Assembly: GCA_023014485.1 (NCBI GenBank)
Contig: JAJOZX010005635.1
Span: 186,001 to 250,000, forward strand
Origin: Bathynomus jamesi
Lineage: Eukaryota; Arthropoda; Malacostraca; Isopoda; Cirolanidae
Direction of reading: 5' to 3'
Length of the DNA: 64,000 bases
Each line of letters starts with the position of its first letter. Position 1 is the stretch's first letter. The position numbers and the translations under genes were made by a program. This document shows, in pieces, positions 11,166 to 21,638 of the stretch. The notes under the pieces were generated by a model. The model did no database searches and had not been told where the DNA came from. It saw nothing but the letters and a program-made list of their open reading frames with translations.

Positions 11166-12260
11166 ATGTCTAAGAGAGAGAGCAATACCACTGTTGAAGG
11201 TGTTAAGAAGAAGCGAAAGTTATTACTTTGGATGTTAAACTCGAAATTATTAAATGTTTTGAATGCGGTGAAAGTAAGGTGAAGATCGGAAGAGAGCTTA
11301 GCTTAAATGAGTCTATGGTACGCACTATTTTGGCCAAGGCGGACGAGTACGGGATCAAGGAAAAGTTGCATCTTCATCTTTAAGTATGCAATGTACTATG
11401 AATCGAAGTCCTTTAATGGTTGAAATGGAAGATCTCTTAATACTTTGGCTAGAAGATTGCAGTCAGAAGCGCATTCCAATTGGTACGAATAATATCACTC
11501 TGAAAGCTCTTAGCTTGTTTTCTTGACTGAAGGAAGAAAAATATGAAGACGAGACTGTAACATTTTCTGCAAGCAAAGGGTGGTTTGAAAATTTCAAATC
11601 TCGAGCAGGAATGAAAAATGTGAAAAAACAGGAGAAGCTGCGAGTGCAGATCAAGATGCTGCAACCAAATATCCTGCTGAATTGCAGAAATTAATTGAAG
11701 AAAATAATTATGATCATCGTCAAATCTTCAATGTGGATGAGACAGGCCTTTTTTTGGAAGAAAATGCCATCCAGAACTTTTTTGGCAAAAAGTGAAGCAT
11801 CGCAACCTGGCTATAAAGTATCAAAGGATTGTTTAACTCTTTTACTTGGAGGCAATGCTGAGGGGCACTTCAAATTAAAGCTGATGCTTGTTTATCGGAC
11901 GCAGAACCTAGGCTTTAAGAGGGTGCAATAAACAATCTCTTCCAGTCATTTGGCGAGCGAACAAAAAGGCATGGGTCATGCAAGTCGTGTTTGAAGACTG
12001 GTTCAAGTCCTATTTTTGTCCAGCAGTTGAAAGTTATTGCAAGAAAAATAATTTAACTTTCAAAGCTCTTTTGATTCTTGATAATGCCCCTGGCCATCCT
12101 CACTCACTTAATTACTTGTGTAACAATGTGCTGGTCGTATTTTTACCACCAAGTACGACTTCGTTGTTGCAGCCCATGGACCATGGTACAATAGCTACTT
12201 TTAAGGCCTATTTTATTCAGAGAACTTTCTCACAGGCAGTTCAAGTTGGAACTGGAGAAG
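11166..12260 (+). pseudogene. Tigger transposase, N-terminal and DDE portion, broken
   Basis: MSKRESNTTVEGVKKKRK starts at 11166 and leads into a CENP-B-like HTH (DVKLEIIKCFECGESKV, then ELSLNESMVRTILAKADEYG). Later frames carry SASKGWFENFKSRAGMKN, the second DNA-binding half, then IFNVDETGLFLEE (first catalytic Asp) and LLILDNAPGHP (second Asp). SSTTSLLQPMD-type sequence (PPSTTSLLQPMDHG) precedes the third acidic site. At least six frameshifts or stops break it. Homology stops at 12260 in GEDAI, exactly where the nested transposon begins, and resumes at 17320. Confidence 0.88.
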
Positions 12261-12270
12261 ATGCTATTGG

Positions 12271-13085
12271 GTCATTCCAGCTCAATTGGTACAGGGGTGG
12301 TCGGGTGACCATCTCCAATTTTCTTCAAATTTTCAGGGTTGATTCATACACCATTCAATAGCTTAAATCTAAAATTTTAGCTTCCTCAGTCAAAAACTTT
12401 TAATTTTATGGTTGCTTAAATGGCCCCCACCTTCGACAAAAAATGCCCATGTTGGGCTTGATCGGCCAACGCCTTCATTTTGAGAGGCCTTGAAAAGTGT
12501 CTTCTAATAGGAGTAGAAGCTTCAAATTTGTCATGCCAACACAACTTCTGGTGGGCTTTTCATTTTGCAAGCAAAAAGGCTGTGGAACAAATAGTTTCTA
12601 AGTTACAAGGGCTTAAATATGGCTCCATTTTGAAGCTTGCATCAATTCCTCCCACTTTTACGACTCTACCATTTTCAAAAGTTTTAGTTCTACATCAATC
12701 ACAGCTGTTTTAATACTCCTAATAGTCTCTATGGGTTGTAAATATATGAGTGAAATAAAAAAATAACAAAAAAGGATTTATTTCTATTTTTAAAAATTTC
12801 CAAAAGTTGATATTTTCACAAAATTTGCAAAATTAACATCAACTTTGGGGCTTTATAAAGGTGTCTGAAATTAGTCAGGGAGTTGATACTTTTTAGTAAA
12901 GAAAGATACATATGTGTAAAAAACATATATTAAGGAATAGATCTCAACTCAACTCCTTCATATAGTTTTGGTGATTCAAAGAAAAGTGCTTTTGTGAAAA
13001 ATCTCAATTTTTGCAAAATTTATAAATTTTTAAATTTCTATTTATGACATTGAATTATAATTTACTTCCATTTTATACTTAAGTT
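12271..13085. repeat. Left long TIR of the nested transposon
   Basis: This is about 815 bp. Its reverse complement matches 16610-17315 throughout, for example GGTCGGGTGACCATCTCC, TGATTCATACACCATTCAAT and GAATAGATCTCAACTCAAC. It carries about 130 bp (12540-12670) absent from the right TIR, so one arm has an indel. Short open frames in it are not genes. Confidence 0.9.
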
Positions 13086-13317
13086 GATTTACAATTGTAA
13101 TAATATGTAAATAAGTCTAAAACATACAAGAAATTTAATATGTCTGTCAAACAACCAGCGACTCGAAGGGCTCTGGGTAGCTCATTTCGCTTTGTAATTT
13201 TATAAATGTAAAACATGGTGGTTAATCATTAATGTCCAGGCCTATTTTATAGATCATGATCTTTTATTTTCAGAAAATTTAACTAGAGCAATTAACTTAA
13301 TTTTACTGCCTGTAATA

Positions 13318-16077
13318 ATGGCTTATTCTAATCAAGAATCAAAGTGCAGCTTTGGTATGTACTTGGATGATCCATGTCATGAACACAGACTCACCAGGAA
13401 GGTGGGTATGTATACCTTACATGAGCTGACAGATGAAACAAGGAAACTGCTATTGTGGAGAACAAAAGCAACTGTAATCAACCCAAATAGTGCTACTGTA
13501 TGCTACCACCATGAAAAAATGTTTGGAATGCATTACCAACAAATGCAACGTAGCTGCCAAGATCCATGGAGAAATCATCGAAAGAAGATAACAAGTAAGT
13601 AAATATAGGTACTAATATATTTATATTTCATAAAGAAGTTTATATTGTAAATTGTAACCTAAATTAGCTATTTAATTTTAATAGGGTAGGCTATATACTG
13701 TGCTACTGAATGCATATGTTTTGAATATTTTATACGAATAGCCTATAACCAAATGTTGAGGTTTTAAAATTATTTTCCAATGTGTTTAGAGTTTACATTA
13801 CCCTACTTTATTTGCAGAATCACTACAAATTATTGACAAAGACATAGCAACTAGACTGAATCTGATACCAGGACAGAAACTTTGCTCAACATGCTTCTCT
13901 AGAGCCAAGACGATTGAAGATGAAAAAGACTCAGGTAGTGATGAATATGTTCCAGAAGAAATAGTTAAGGAGACATTTGACGAAACGTTAGGTTCACTAG
14001 AATGCTCACCCATTAAGTATGTAAGAGCAAGAGATCGAAAGTTTTACGCGAAAAGGAAACTAAAGCAAATTGAAACATCAACAAAATCAAAGCTGTCAAA
14101 AGTACTTCATATGAAGCCTAGCATTTTGGATGAGGAAGCGGAGAAACCTATAGAGAGTGAGGAAGAAAAGTGTTATCAGCATATGATAGAGGAACTGAAA
14201 GAAAAGTGTAAAACTAGTACCAGACAAGAAAAGATACAAATTCTAACACTCCTTCCAATTGGTAAAACCTGGTCCAGAGAAAGAATTATGAAAGAATTTG
14301 AAGTGTCAGCCAGAATGGTTAATGCTGTGAGGGCCTTAAAGAGAAAAGAAGGTATCCTTCCTATAATGAGAAATAAAAAGAGTAGCAAGGGTATAAGCGA
14401 TGAAATAAAGGAAAGAGTGATAGAATTTTTCCAAAACAATGAATATACTAGAGAATGCCCTGGTAAAAAAGACTACAAATCAATAAAAACACCACAAGGG
14501 AAGGTTCACAAGCAGAAAATACTGTTGTTGACAAATATCAGAGAATTATATACGCTTTACAAAAATAAATATCCAAATGACAAAATCTCCAAATCAAAGT
14601 TTTTTGAACTGAGACCAAAATGGTGTATGGGTGTGGGGAGTAAAGGATCACACAATGTATGCATTTGTGAAATACACCAGAACTTTAAACTTTTATGTGA
14701 ATCACTCCCCGTCAAAGTAGAATTAAGAGAGTTACTAGGGAAAATAGTCTGCAACACTGAAACCAGAAACTGCATGATTAATAACTGCAAAACATGTCCT
14801 GGTTTAAATGAATTACGGGATTGGCTTCTTACCATTTTTGAAAACAATGATTATGACATGGATGATGAGTTTCCTTTAAGCAGTGGCTTCATACAGACCA
14901 TACCCAACTGGTCACAATGACAAAAAGTGTTTCGAATGTAGTAGAAGACATATGTGAAAGTGCAAAAAAGTTGAAAGTACACCATTTCATAGCAAAAGCC
15001 CAATCAAAATTTTGTCCGACTGTAAAGAAAACCTCAATGATTCTACAGCATTAGTGCTTGTTGACTTCTCTGAAAACTATAGTTTTATAATTCAGGATGC
15101 CGTACAAGGGCATCACTGGGACAATACCCAGGCTACCTTGCATCCGGTAGTCTGCTATCAAAAAGTTGATGGTGAACTAAAAGTTACAAATTTTTGTGTA
15201 ATATCAGATTCACTTACACACAACACAACTGCAGTTCATTCTTTTTTATGTGAAGCCTTGAAATTACTTAAAAGTCAGAATCCTAAACTAAAACATATTT
15301 GTTACTTTAGCGATGGCGCAGCAAGTCAATATAAAAACTATAAAAACATCATTAATTCAGTGTTACATGAAAAAGATTTCCAACTAACATGTGAATGGAA
15401 CTTTTTTGCCACCTCTCACGGAAAGAGCCCCTGTGATGGTGTTGGTGGCACCGTCAAAAGGTTAGTTGCCCGGGCAAGTCTACAAGCAACAAGTAAAGGT
15501 CACATCACCAATCCAAAAGAGATGTTCGATTGGTGCAAATCTAATATTAATGGTATACAATTTCTGTACATTGATTCAGCTAAAATTGAGGAAAATGCTA
15601 ATTTATTTGAGTTAGAAAAAAGGTATTCCTTAATTAAGACAATCCCAGGAACCTTCATATCACTGCTTTAGACCTTCATCAACAGGCATTAAACTGTACA
15701 AAATTTCTAGTGATGAAAATTTCTTTAACGTACAACTTTCCTTCCTCAATGCTACACAAGAAAATGTGGCTTACCAATATAAACCTGGTACATATGTGGC
15801 CTGTTTCTATGAAGGTGACTGGTTTGTTGGAAACATAGTTGAAGTGTGTGATACTGAGAAGGATCTATTAGTAAATTTCATGAAAAAGAATCCTTTTAAA
15901 TGGCCTGAACAAGAGGACATTTGCTGGATTCCATTCCAACATGTTTTGTGTTCAATTGAACCACCTACAGTTGCTGGGAAAATGGGGAGACAGTACAAGT
16001 TATCAAATGATTGTTTATCTAAAATTGAGGAGTATTTTAAAAAAAGCCTAAGTAACTACAGACCTGTATCAAGCTGA
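13318..16077 (+). pseudogene. Transposase of the long-TIR element; one GT-AG intron, three frameshifts
   Basis: MAYSNQESKCSF starts at 13318. Exon 1 has Cys/His-rich VCYHHEKMFGMHYQ. A consistent intron (13595-13817; donor A|GTAAGT, acceptor TTTGCAG|A) joins in frame to SLQIIDKDIATRLN and LCSTCF. Exon 2 stays open to 14920. The core follows after two one-base shifts between 14870 and 15012: HHWDNTQATLHPVVCYQK, CVISDSLTHNTTAVHSFL, ICYFSDGAASQYKN, FFATSHGKSPCDGVGGTVKR. A third shift near 15650 leads to YKPGTYVACFYEGDW and ICWIPFQHVLCSIEPPT, a C-terminal tail typical of this family. Candidate catalytic acids are in HWDN, SDGAA and PCDGVGG. Only three breaks are visible in about 850 codons, so decay is recent. 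Confidence 0.85.
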
Positions 16078-16609
16078 ATAATAAATTGCCAATTTATGGC
16101 TGTGAGGCCATGGAGTGTTGAAGACAATCAGACTTAAAGCCTGAGTACAATAATAAATTCCTGAGTCAGTGTCTAAACATAAGAGTTATTAGCTATATAT
16201 AAGTTTACATACAATTTACATAAAACAACACACATTAAAAAAAGAATATGAACTTATAGCCAATAATTCACATGCTTAAAAACTCAGGAATTCATTATTG
16301 TATATAGCTAAGTACTGTACACTTGTATTAAGGGAAGTAATACAACAAAGCTACTTAAATTTAAGGTTTTGTACTGAAAATGGTGGTTACTGCTAGTTTA
16401 TCTGTACTAACTGCATAATTTAAATTACTAGGAAGTGCTTAAAGAGCAGTAGAACACGGTTCTACATGATTTACTTAGGTAGATCCAAGTATTGAGCCTA
16501 CAAGCTGGTCCATCTGTTGTGTTAACTGCAAATGTAGTAATAATCTAGGTATATATTGTCTTTTTTATGAGTAAAACTTATTTAGATAATTTAACATTTG
16601 TGAATTAAC
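16078..16609. other. 3' untranslated stretch of the nested transposon
   Basis: AT-rich with no gene. A short inverted pair (TAATAAATTCCTGAGT near 16150; AACTCAGGAATTCATTATTG near 16280) may form a hairpin. It lies between the transposase stop and the right TIR. Confidence 0.5.
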
Positions 16610-17315
16610 TTACCAAGTAATAAAATGGAAGTAAAATTACAATTCAATGTTGTAAAAAGAAATTTAAACATTTCAAAATTTTGAAAAAATTCAGAATTTT
16701 TCACAAAAAGTACTTTTCTTTGAATAGCCAAAACTATATGAAGGAGTTGAGTTGAGATCTATTCCTTAATATATGTTTTTACACATATGTATCTTTCTTT
16801 ACTAGAAGTATCAACTCCCTGACTAATTTCAGACACCTTTATATTAAGCCCCAAAGTTGATGTTAATTTTGCAAATTTTGTGAAAATATCAACTTTTGGA
16901 AATTTTTAAAAATAGAAATAAATCCTTTTTTGGTTATTTTTTTATTTCACTCATATATTTACAACCCATAGAGACTATTAGGAGTATTAATACAGCTGTG
17001 ATTGATGTAGAACTAAAACTTTTGAAAATGGTAGACAAATGGCATGACAAATTTGAAGCTTCTACTCCTATTAGAAGACACTTTTCAAAGGCCTCTCAAA
17101 ATGAAGGCATTGGCCGATCAAGCCCAACATGGGCATTTTTTGTCAAAGGTGGGGCCATTTAAGCGACCATAAAATTAAATGTTTTTGACTGAGGAAGCTA
17201 AAATTTTAGATTTAAGCTATTGAATGGTGTATGAATCAACCCTGAAAATTTGAAGAAAATCGGAGATGGTCACCCGACCAACTTTCTGAAATCTGTACCA
17301 GTTGAGCTGGAATGA
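16610..17315. repeat. Right long TIR of the nested transposon
   Basis: This is the inverted counterpart of 12271-13085. The outer end GAGCTGGAATGAC mirrors GTCATTCCAGCTC on the left. The open frame at 16896-17162 lies in this repeat and is not a gene. Confidence 0.9.
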
Positions 17316-17319
17316 CACT

Positions 17320-17814
17320 CTTACTCTTCAAGAATTTTGGAAAAAATTTAACATCAAACATGCAATCGAAAACATTCATGATTCATGGCAAGAAGTGACA
17401 TCTAGCTGCATGAGAACCATTTGGAAGAATCTTTTACCTGAATGTGCAAATGATTTTCGCGGCTTCGAAAATCCAGTGAACAACATCATTGAAGAAATAG
17501 CTACTATTGGAAAAGACCTTGGTTTTGAGGACGTTGATACGCAAAATGTTAGAGAATTATTGGATTCGCATTCAGAAGATTTAGGTAACGATGATCTCTT
17601 TGAAATTGAGCAGCAACGGGCATGCGAAGAAGAGGAATCAAATGAATGTGAAGAAGAGGTCTTGAAGGAAATCACTTTAAAAGAACTTGCTAAAATGTTT
17701 CGAGGTTTAGAGTTCGTCAAACAACAATTAATGGATATGGATCCCGATGTCAACAGAAGTATGCACGTTTGCTGGTCTCGAGAATCAAATTGCCTGTTAT
17801 CGCAAAATGTATGA
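17320..17814 (+). pseudogene. Tigger transposase C-terminal part, downstream of the nested insertion
   Basis: An open frame reads TLTLQEFWKKFNIKHAIEN, IHDSWQEV, LLPECANDFRGFE and GKDLGFEDVD, then an acidic LEEEE-like tail and LAKMFRGLEFVKQQLMDMDP. It continues the fragment that ends at 12260 and belongs to the same Tigger copy, since the shared outer TIRs lie at 10794 and 18103. The right TIR follows about 290 bp downstream. This part is much less damaged than the N-terminal part. Confidence 0.88.
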
Positions 17815-18380
17815 TGAGAAGAAAAAAGTGAAAATGGTTCAATTGACCCTTGATAAATTTTTCCTTAAAAAATAAAACATTCAATAAATAATTACTGTAG
17901 TTCACAATTAGTTTTATTTTCCTTCTGAAGTGTATCATTTTATTTGGTTAAAAGGGCATATTAAAATTTTTTGAAGACTCCCTAACACTCGATCATGGAT
18001 CAATTCTAATTTTTTCTATTGGTTATTATATTTGATCAACGTGGTTTTGATATACGCGATGCAATCACGGGATTAATTAATCGTGTTAATCAAGGGATAG
18101 CTGTATATACTATACTATACATGTATGTGCAGTAAAAATCATGGTGAAAATGTGGGCAGAAATATTGTATTTGTGGTAATTTGATCAACCTAGAGCCCTG
18201 ACAATATTGAATTAATGAGGATTCAGTGTATTTGTATAATTTGTACTAAGATTTCAGTTTTTCTTTAAATTCTCTGGTAAACATTCTACAGTACTGACTG
18301 CTAGCCTAGGTTTATATCACATTGTTATGTCAAGACTTGTGAAGGTACCAATGTACAGGCCTGGCTTGACCTTAAGGGTA

Positions 18381-18596
18381 AGGCTTACATCATGGCCAAT
18401 GTTGTAACACTACTTCCCAGAGATCAGCGAAGTTAAGCGACATTGGGTCTGGGTAGTAGGTGGATGGGAGACCATCCTTTGTGCCCAGATTATGTAGTGA
18501 CCCATGGTTCAGATCTCACGTAAAGCTGTAGGTCCCCTCCATCATATGACCTTAGATGTTGTGAAGGAGGATAAAAGCCCAATAAAACAAAAAAAA
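18381..18596 (+). mobile_element. 5S rRNA-derived SINE (SINE3-like), full copy with TSD
   Basis: GCTTACATCATGGCCA opens the element as a 5S 5' end does. ATCAGCGAAGTTAAGCGACA (box A region) and GGTGGATGGGAGACC (box C region) are clear 5S internal promoter elements. A non-5S body follows and ends AATAAAACAAAAAAA. It is flanked by the perfect direct repeat CCTTAAGGGTA at 18370-18380 and 18597-18607. The head, body and TSDs show retroposition by a LINE and not a decayed 5S gene. Animal 5S SINEs (SINE3) are known; that this family is one is inferred from the head. Confidence 0.92.
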
Positions 18597-18607
18597 CCTT
18601 AAGGGTA

Positions 18608-19007
18608 GCGTAGCATGCTGCTACCTTCAGTGCATGAGTGTGTGCACTCCCTACCCACCACCTGCCTTGTTTGCAACACCCTCTTTCTCTGTGTTTTATT
18701 CTTAGGAAAACCTCAAGTTCAGCAAGGAATTAAATAAATGAAGGTTGCCAAAACCATATTTTCATTAAATCACAACAGTAAGAAAATTGTACAAAAGAAT
18801 ATTTGGGTAATTACTGCAATATTATAAAGTATACAAAAGGCAAGCCAGCATCCATAGTTACACTGAACAACATAGTTTCCCTTCAAACAAAGTGAAGACT
18901 TTGGGGTTTGAACCCCTGATGATGCTAGTAGTAAAAATGCAGGAGCTAGAGTAATGGGCTACATTACTTGGCTTGAGTACTGTGCCAGTTTGTGGCCCTT
19001 CTGACTG

Positions 19008-19048
<41 letters not shown>

Positions 19049-19133
19049 GCAAAAGGCAATGAAGTATTCTGAATTGCTATAACTTTATGTGCTTTGAAGA
19101 AAAAGGCAATGAAATTATCTTAGTTGTAATGCA
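18608..19133. other. Spacer with (TTA)n microsatellite
   Basis: No gene was recognised. A (TTA/ATT)n run covers about 19009-19047. Its poly-Asn reading on the minus strand is a microsatellite artefact. Confidence 0.7.
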
Positions 19134-19149
19134 ATGGAGTTTTCGAATA

Positions 19150-21473
19150 TATATATTCCCATTTCCCTAACATGCTGTGCCTGCAAGGTGATGGAGGCGA
19201 TGGTTGCCTCGCGGCTGTCCTTTACCTTGGAGGCGAGTGACCAGTACCCTGCTACCCAGGCTGGTTTCCAGCGCTTCTGGTCTACCACCAACCCCCTCCT
19301 TCTCCTTAGCCATGACGTGCAGGAGGCTTTCTCCCGGTGTCATTTGTACTCGCTGTCTTTTTCGACCTCCAGAAGGCCTACGATACTACCCGGCGGAGCG
19401 CGGTCTTCGACTGCTTACGCTCCCTGGTTTCGTAGGCTTTCTCCCTTCCTTTATTTATAACTTCTTGTCCGCCCATTCTTTCCGCGTCCGCATCGGTTCT
19501 GCCCTCTCTGACCGCTTTCCGTTGGAGGAGGGTGTCCCTCAGGGTAGTGTCCTTAGCGTCTTGTGTTTCTCACTCGTGATGAACAACAGTCGCTACGGTC
19601 CTGCCTACATCCGTTCGTAGCTCCCTCTATGCCGATGACCTGGCTATCTATTGCTCTGGCCGCCTCCTGTCTTTGGCTGAACATCGGCTCCCAGCTAGCC
19701 ATCAACGCGGTGGTTCGCTGGGCGTCCTCGGTTGGCTATGCTTTCTCACCCTCTAAGTCTTCCAGTATGCTTTTCCGTCCTCGGCGCCTCCGTCTGTCGC
19801 ATACCTTCGCCCTTACCCTTGCCGGCACTCCTCTTCCCCTCGTCCCATCCATTAGATTCCTGGGTATGACCCTCGACGGATTTTTCGGTTGGGTTCCACA
19901 CCTTAGGCGGTTGCGGCAAACATCTCGCCGCACCCTCTCCCTTTTGGGTCATCTGTCCCACGACCTGGGGGGCGGACAGGCGTACTCTGCTGCGCCTGTA
20001 CACCTCCCTGGTGCAATCCCGTGTCGACTACGGCTGTGTGGTCTAGAGCTCCGCCTCCTCTCTGGCACTCCGTATGCTGGATCCTCTTCTCCACCGTGGC
20101 CTTCGCCTGGCGTCGGGTGCCTTCCGCTCGTCCCCTGTCGCTAGTCTTCAGGTGGACTGTGGACACCCCCCCCTGCCCCTTCGCCGGGGCCTTCTCATGG
20201 CGAAGTGTTACCTTCGCATCTGCCGCCTTCCGATGTCCCTACTCTTCTCCGCGATCTCCCAGGCGCTACCCCGGCCTGACACGTGGCATTTCGCTGCCTC
20301 TCTGGCCGAGATTTTCTCGTCCCTGGGGATCCCCCCACCCTCTATTCTGCCGTTCTCCTCCGATCTGTCGCCCCCCTGGCGGACCACCCCTATCTGCCAT
20401 TGCCAGGCGCTCCGTGGCCTGCGTAAGGAGTCTTCCTGCCGTCCTCCAGGTCTTCTTTTCTGGCCCATCTTCCCGTCCATTCGGACGACGTTCCCGTCTA
20501 CACCGACGGCTCGCGCTCCCCTGCAGGTGTCGCGGCCGCCGTCTTCTCTCCGTCATTGTCACCTACCTCCCGGGGTATCCCCCTGCCGGTTCAGGCCTCC
20601 ATCTTTTCCGCGGAGCTCTTTGCCCTTCTGGAAGCCCTCCGTCTGGTATCGGGTTGTTCGCGGTCCTCCTGTACCATTTTTTCGGACTCGCTGAGCGCCC
20701 TTCAGGCGCTCGAGCGCTATGATTCCCCGGACCCCCTCGTACGCCTTATTCAACAGGAGTACATGTCCTGCACCACCGTTCACCGGATCCGGGTCACCTT
20801 CTGCTGGGTTCCCGCCCATGTTGGTGTTTCCAGTAATGAGGCGGGGACCGCATAGCCCGGTCCGCCGCCTCGCTGCCTCCCCTCCCCCGCCCGCTCCCTT
20901 CCTCAGACTATGTGCAGGTCTTTCGTTCCTTTTACGACCGCATGTGGCAACAGTCCTGGACGATGCCACCGGAAATAAACTCTGGTCCATCCGCCCCCAT
21001 CTGTCATATTGGGGTGTCCTCTTTCCACCGCTCCAGACACAAAGAGGTCGTCCTTGCGCGGCTTCGCATCGGCCATACGCGCCTCACGCACGGCTATCTT
21101 ATGTTCCGGCAGGAGGCTCCTCATTGCGCCTCCTGCCAGTCGCCCCTCACCGTCTCTCACATCCTTGTGGAATGCCCCACCCTGTCGTCAGTACGTCGTC
21201 GCGCCTTCCCGTTCCTTTCTGATTTCCCCCTCCCCGAACGTTTACGCCTTATGCTCGCTGAGAGCCCTCTCTTCTCGCTTGACCATCTTTTCCTCTTCCT
21301 CTCCCAATCTCGCATCCTATCTGAGCTTTAGGTGACTTCTCACCTGTAGTCCGCTGTTCTCCCTTTTCTAGTGCCTTTTCTCCGTCTCCGTTTCTCTTTC
21401 TCGTATTCCGCCTCGCCATGATATCCGCTACCATATAGCGGGAAGTGGCAGTAAACGCCCCAATACAAAAAAA

Positions 21474-21490
<17 letters not shown>
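19150..21490 (+). pseudogene. GC-rich LINE, 5'-truncated: reverse transcriptase plus RNase H, broken
   Basis: Starting just after an AT run, the frame reads ISLTCCACKVMEAMVASRL, the RT fingers. Then come the FDLQKAYDTT block, a PQGSVL block, SLYADDLAIYCSG (catalytic YADD) and VVRWASSVGYAFSPSKS. Further on, VYTDGSRSPAG and FSAELFALLEALRLVSG with SDSLSALQALE mark an RNase H domain. HKEVVLARLRIGHTRLTHGY and CASCQSPLTVSHILVECP form the usual C-terminal zinc-knuckle-like tail. RNase H places it near the I/R1/LOA group of LINEs. It ends CAATAC(A)25 at about 21490. Many frameshifts are present. Its GC content is far above the flanks. The endonuclease and ORF1 are missing (5' truncation). Confidence 0.9.
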
Positions 21491-21507
<17 letters not shown>

Positions 21508-21538
21508 TATATTATATTATATATATATATATATATAT
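21491..21538. repeat. (TA)n microsatellite
   Basis: A dinucleotide TA tract follows directly on the LINE poly(A). Another follows at about 21617-21635. Such tracts flank many elements here. Confidence 0.95.
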
Positions 21539-21539
21539 T

Positions 21540-21618
21540 AGAGGCGGGGCCACCAGCTTGACCTCTGTGTGAAGAGAGACTAATGCACGAAACAACATAA
21601 GGTTCATAAGGTAAGGTA
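21540..21618 (+). mobile_element. Short LINE 3' tail, ends AAGGTAAGGTA
   Basis: CCAGCTTGACCTC, then AAGGTTCATAAGGTAAGGTA, then (TA)n. It resembles the tail of the CCCH-finger LINE (40133-40186: AAGCTTGACCTTC ... AACCTTTGTAAGGTT) and the copies in the palindrome at 25.5 and 26.4 kb. About 80 bp. I infer a heavily truncated insertion. Confidence 0.45.
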
Positions 21619-21638
21619 TATATATATATATATATATT

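Larger units (their letters stand above)
12271..17315 (+). mobile_element. DNA transposon with ~700-800 bp TIRs, possibly Sola-type, inserted in Tigger
   Basis: Both ends begin GTCATTCCAGCTCAA (right end reverse-complemented). Inverted similarity continues for about 700-800 bp at each end. It interrupts the Tigger transposase reading between GEDAI and TLTLQEFWKKFN. No clear target duplication was seen (flanks ATTGG and ACTC). The transposase keeps a YFSDGAASQYKN and GKSPCDGVGGTVKR core that I recall from a widespread animal transposase. I associate it tentatively with the Sola group. Confidence 0.8.
10794..18103 (+). mobile_element. Tigger transposon, split by a 5-kb insertion
   Basis: The left end reads TA|CAGCTATCCCTTGATTA and the right end, reverse-complemented, is the same, with TA duplications at 10792-10793 and 18104-18105. 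The transposase is in two pieces (11166-12260 and 17320-17814), separated by another transposon with long TIRs. Without that insertion the element would be about 2.3 kb, normal for Tigger. The left TIR is followed by a 16-bp tandem array. Confidence 0.9.

Noticed and set aside
11978..12361. Independent host gene with DDE motif
   Set aside because: Part of the Tigger transposase, between its TIRs.
12480..12713. Open frame in the long TIR
   Set aside because: Lies in an inverted repeat without coding motifs; mirror frame at 16896-17162.
18381..18596. A genuine 5S rRNA gene
   Set aside because: It has a non-5S body, an A-rich tail and perfect TSDs; several conserved 5S positions differ.
20208..20990. 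Arg-rich minus-strand frames in the GC-rich block
   Set aside because: Shadows of the LINE RT/RNase H frames on the plus strand.
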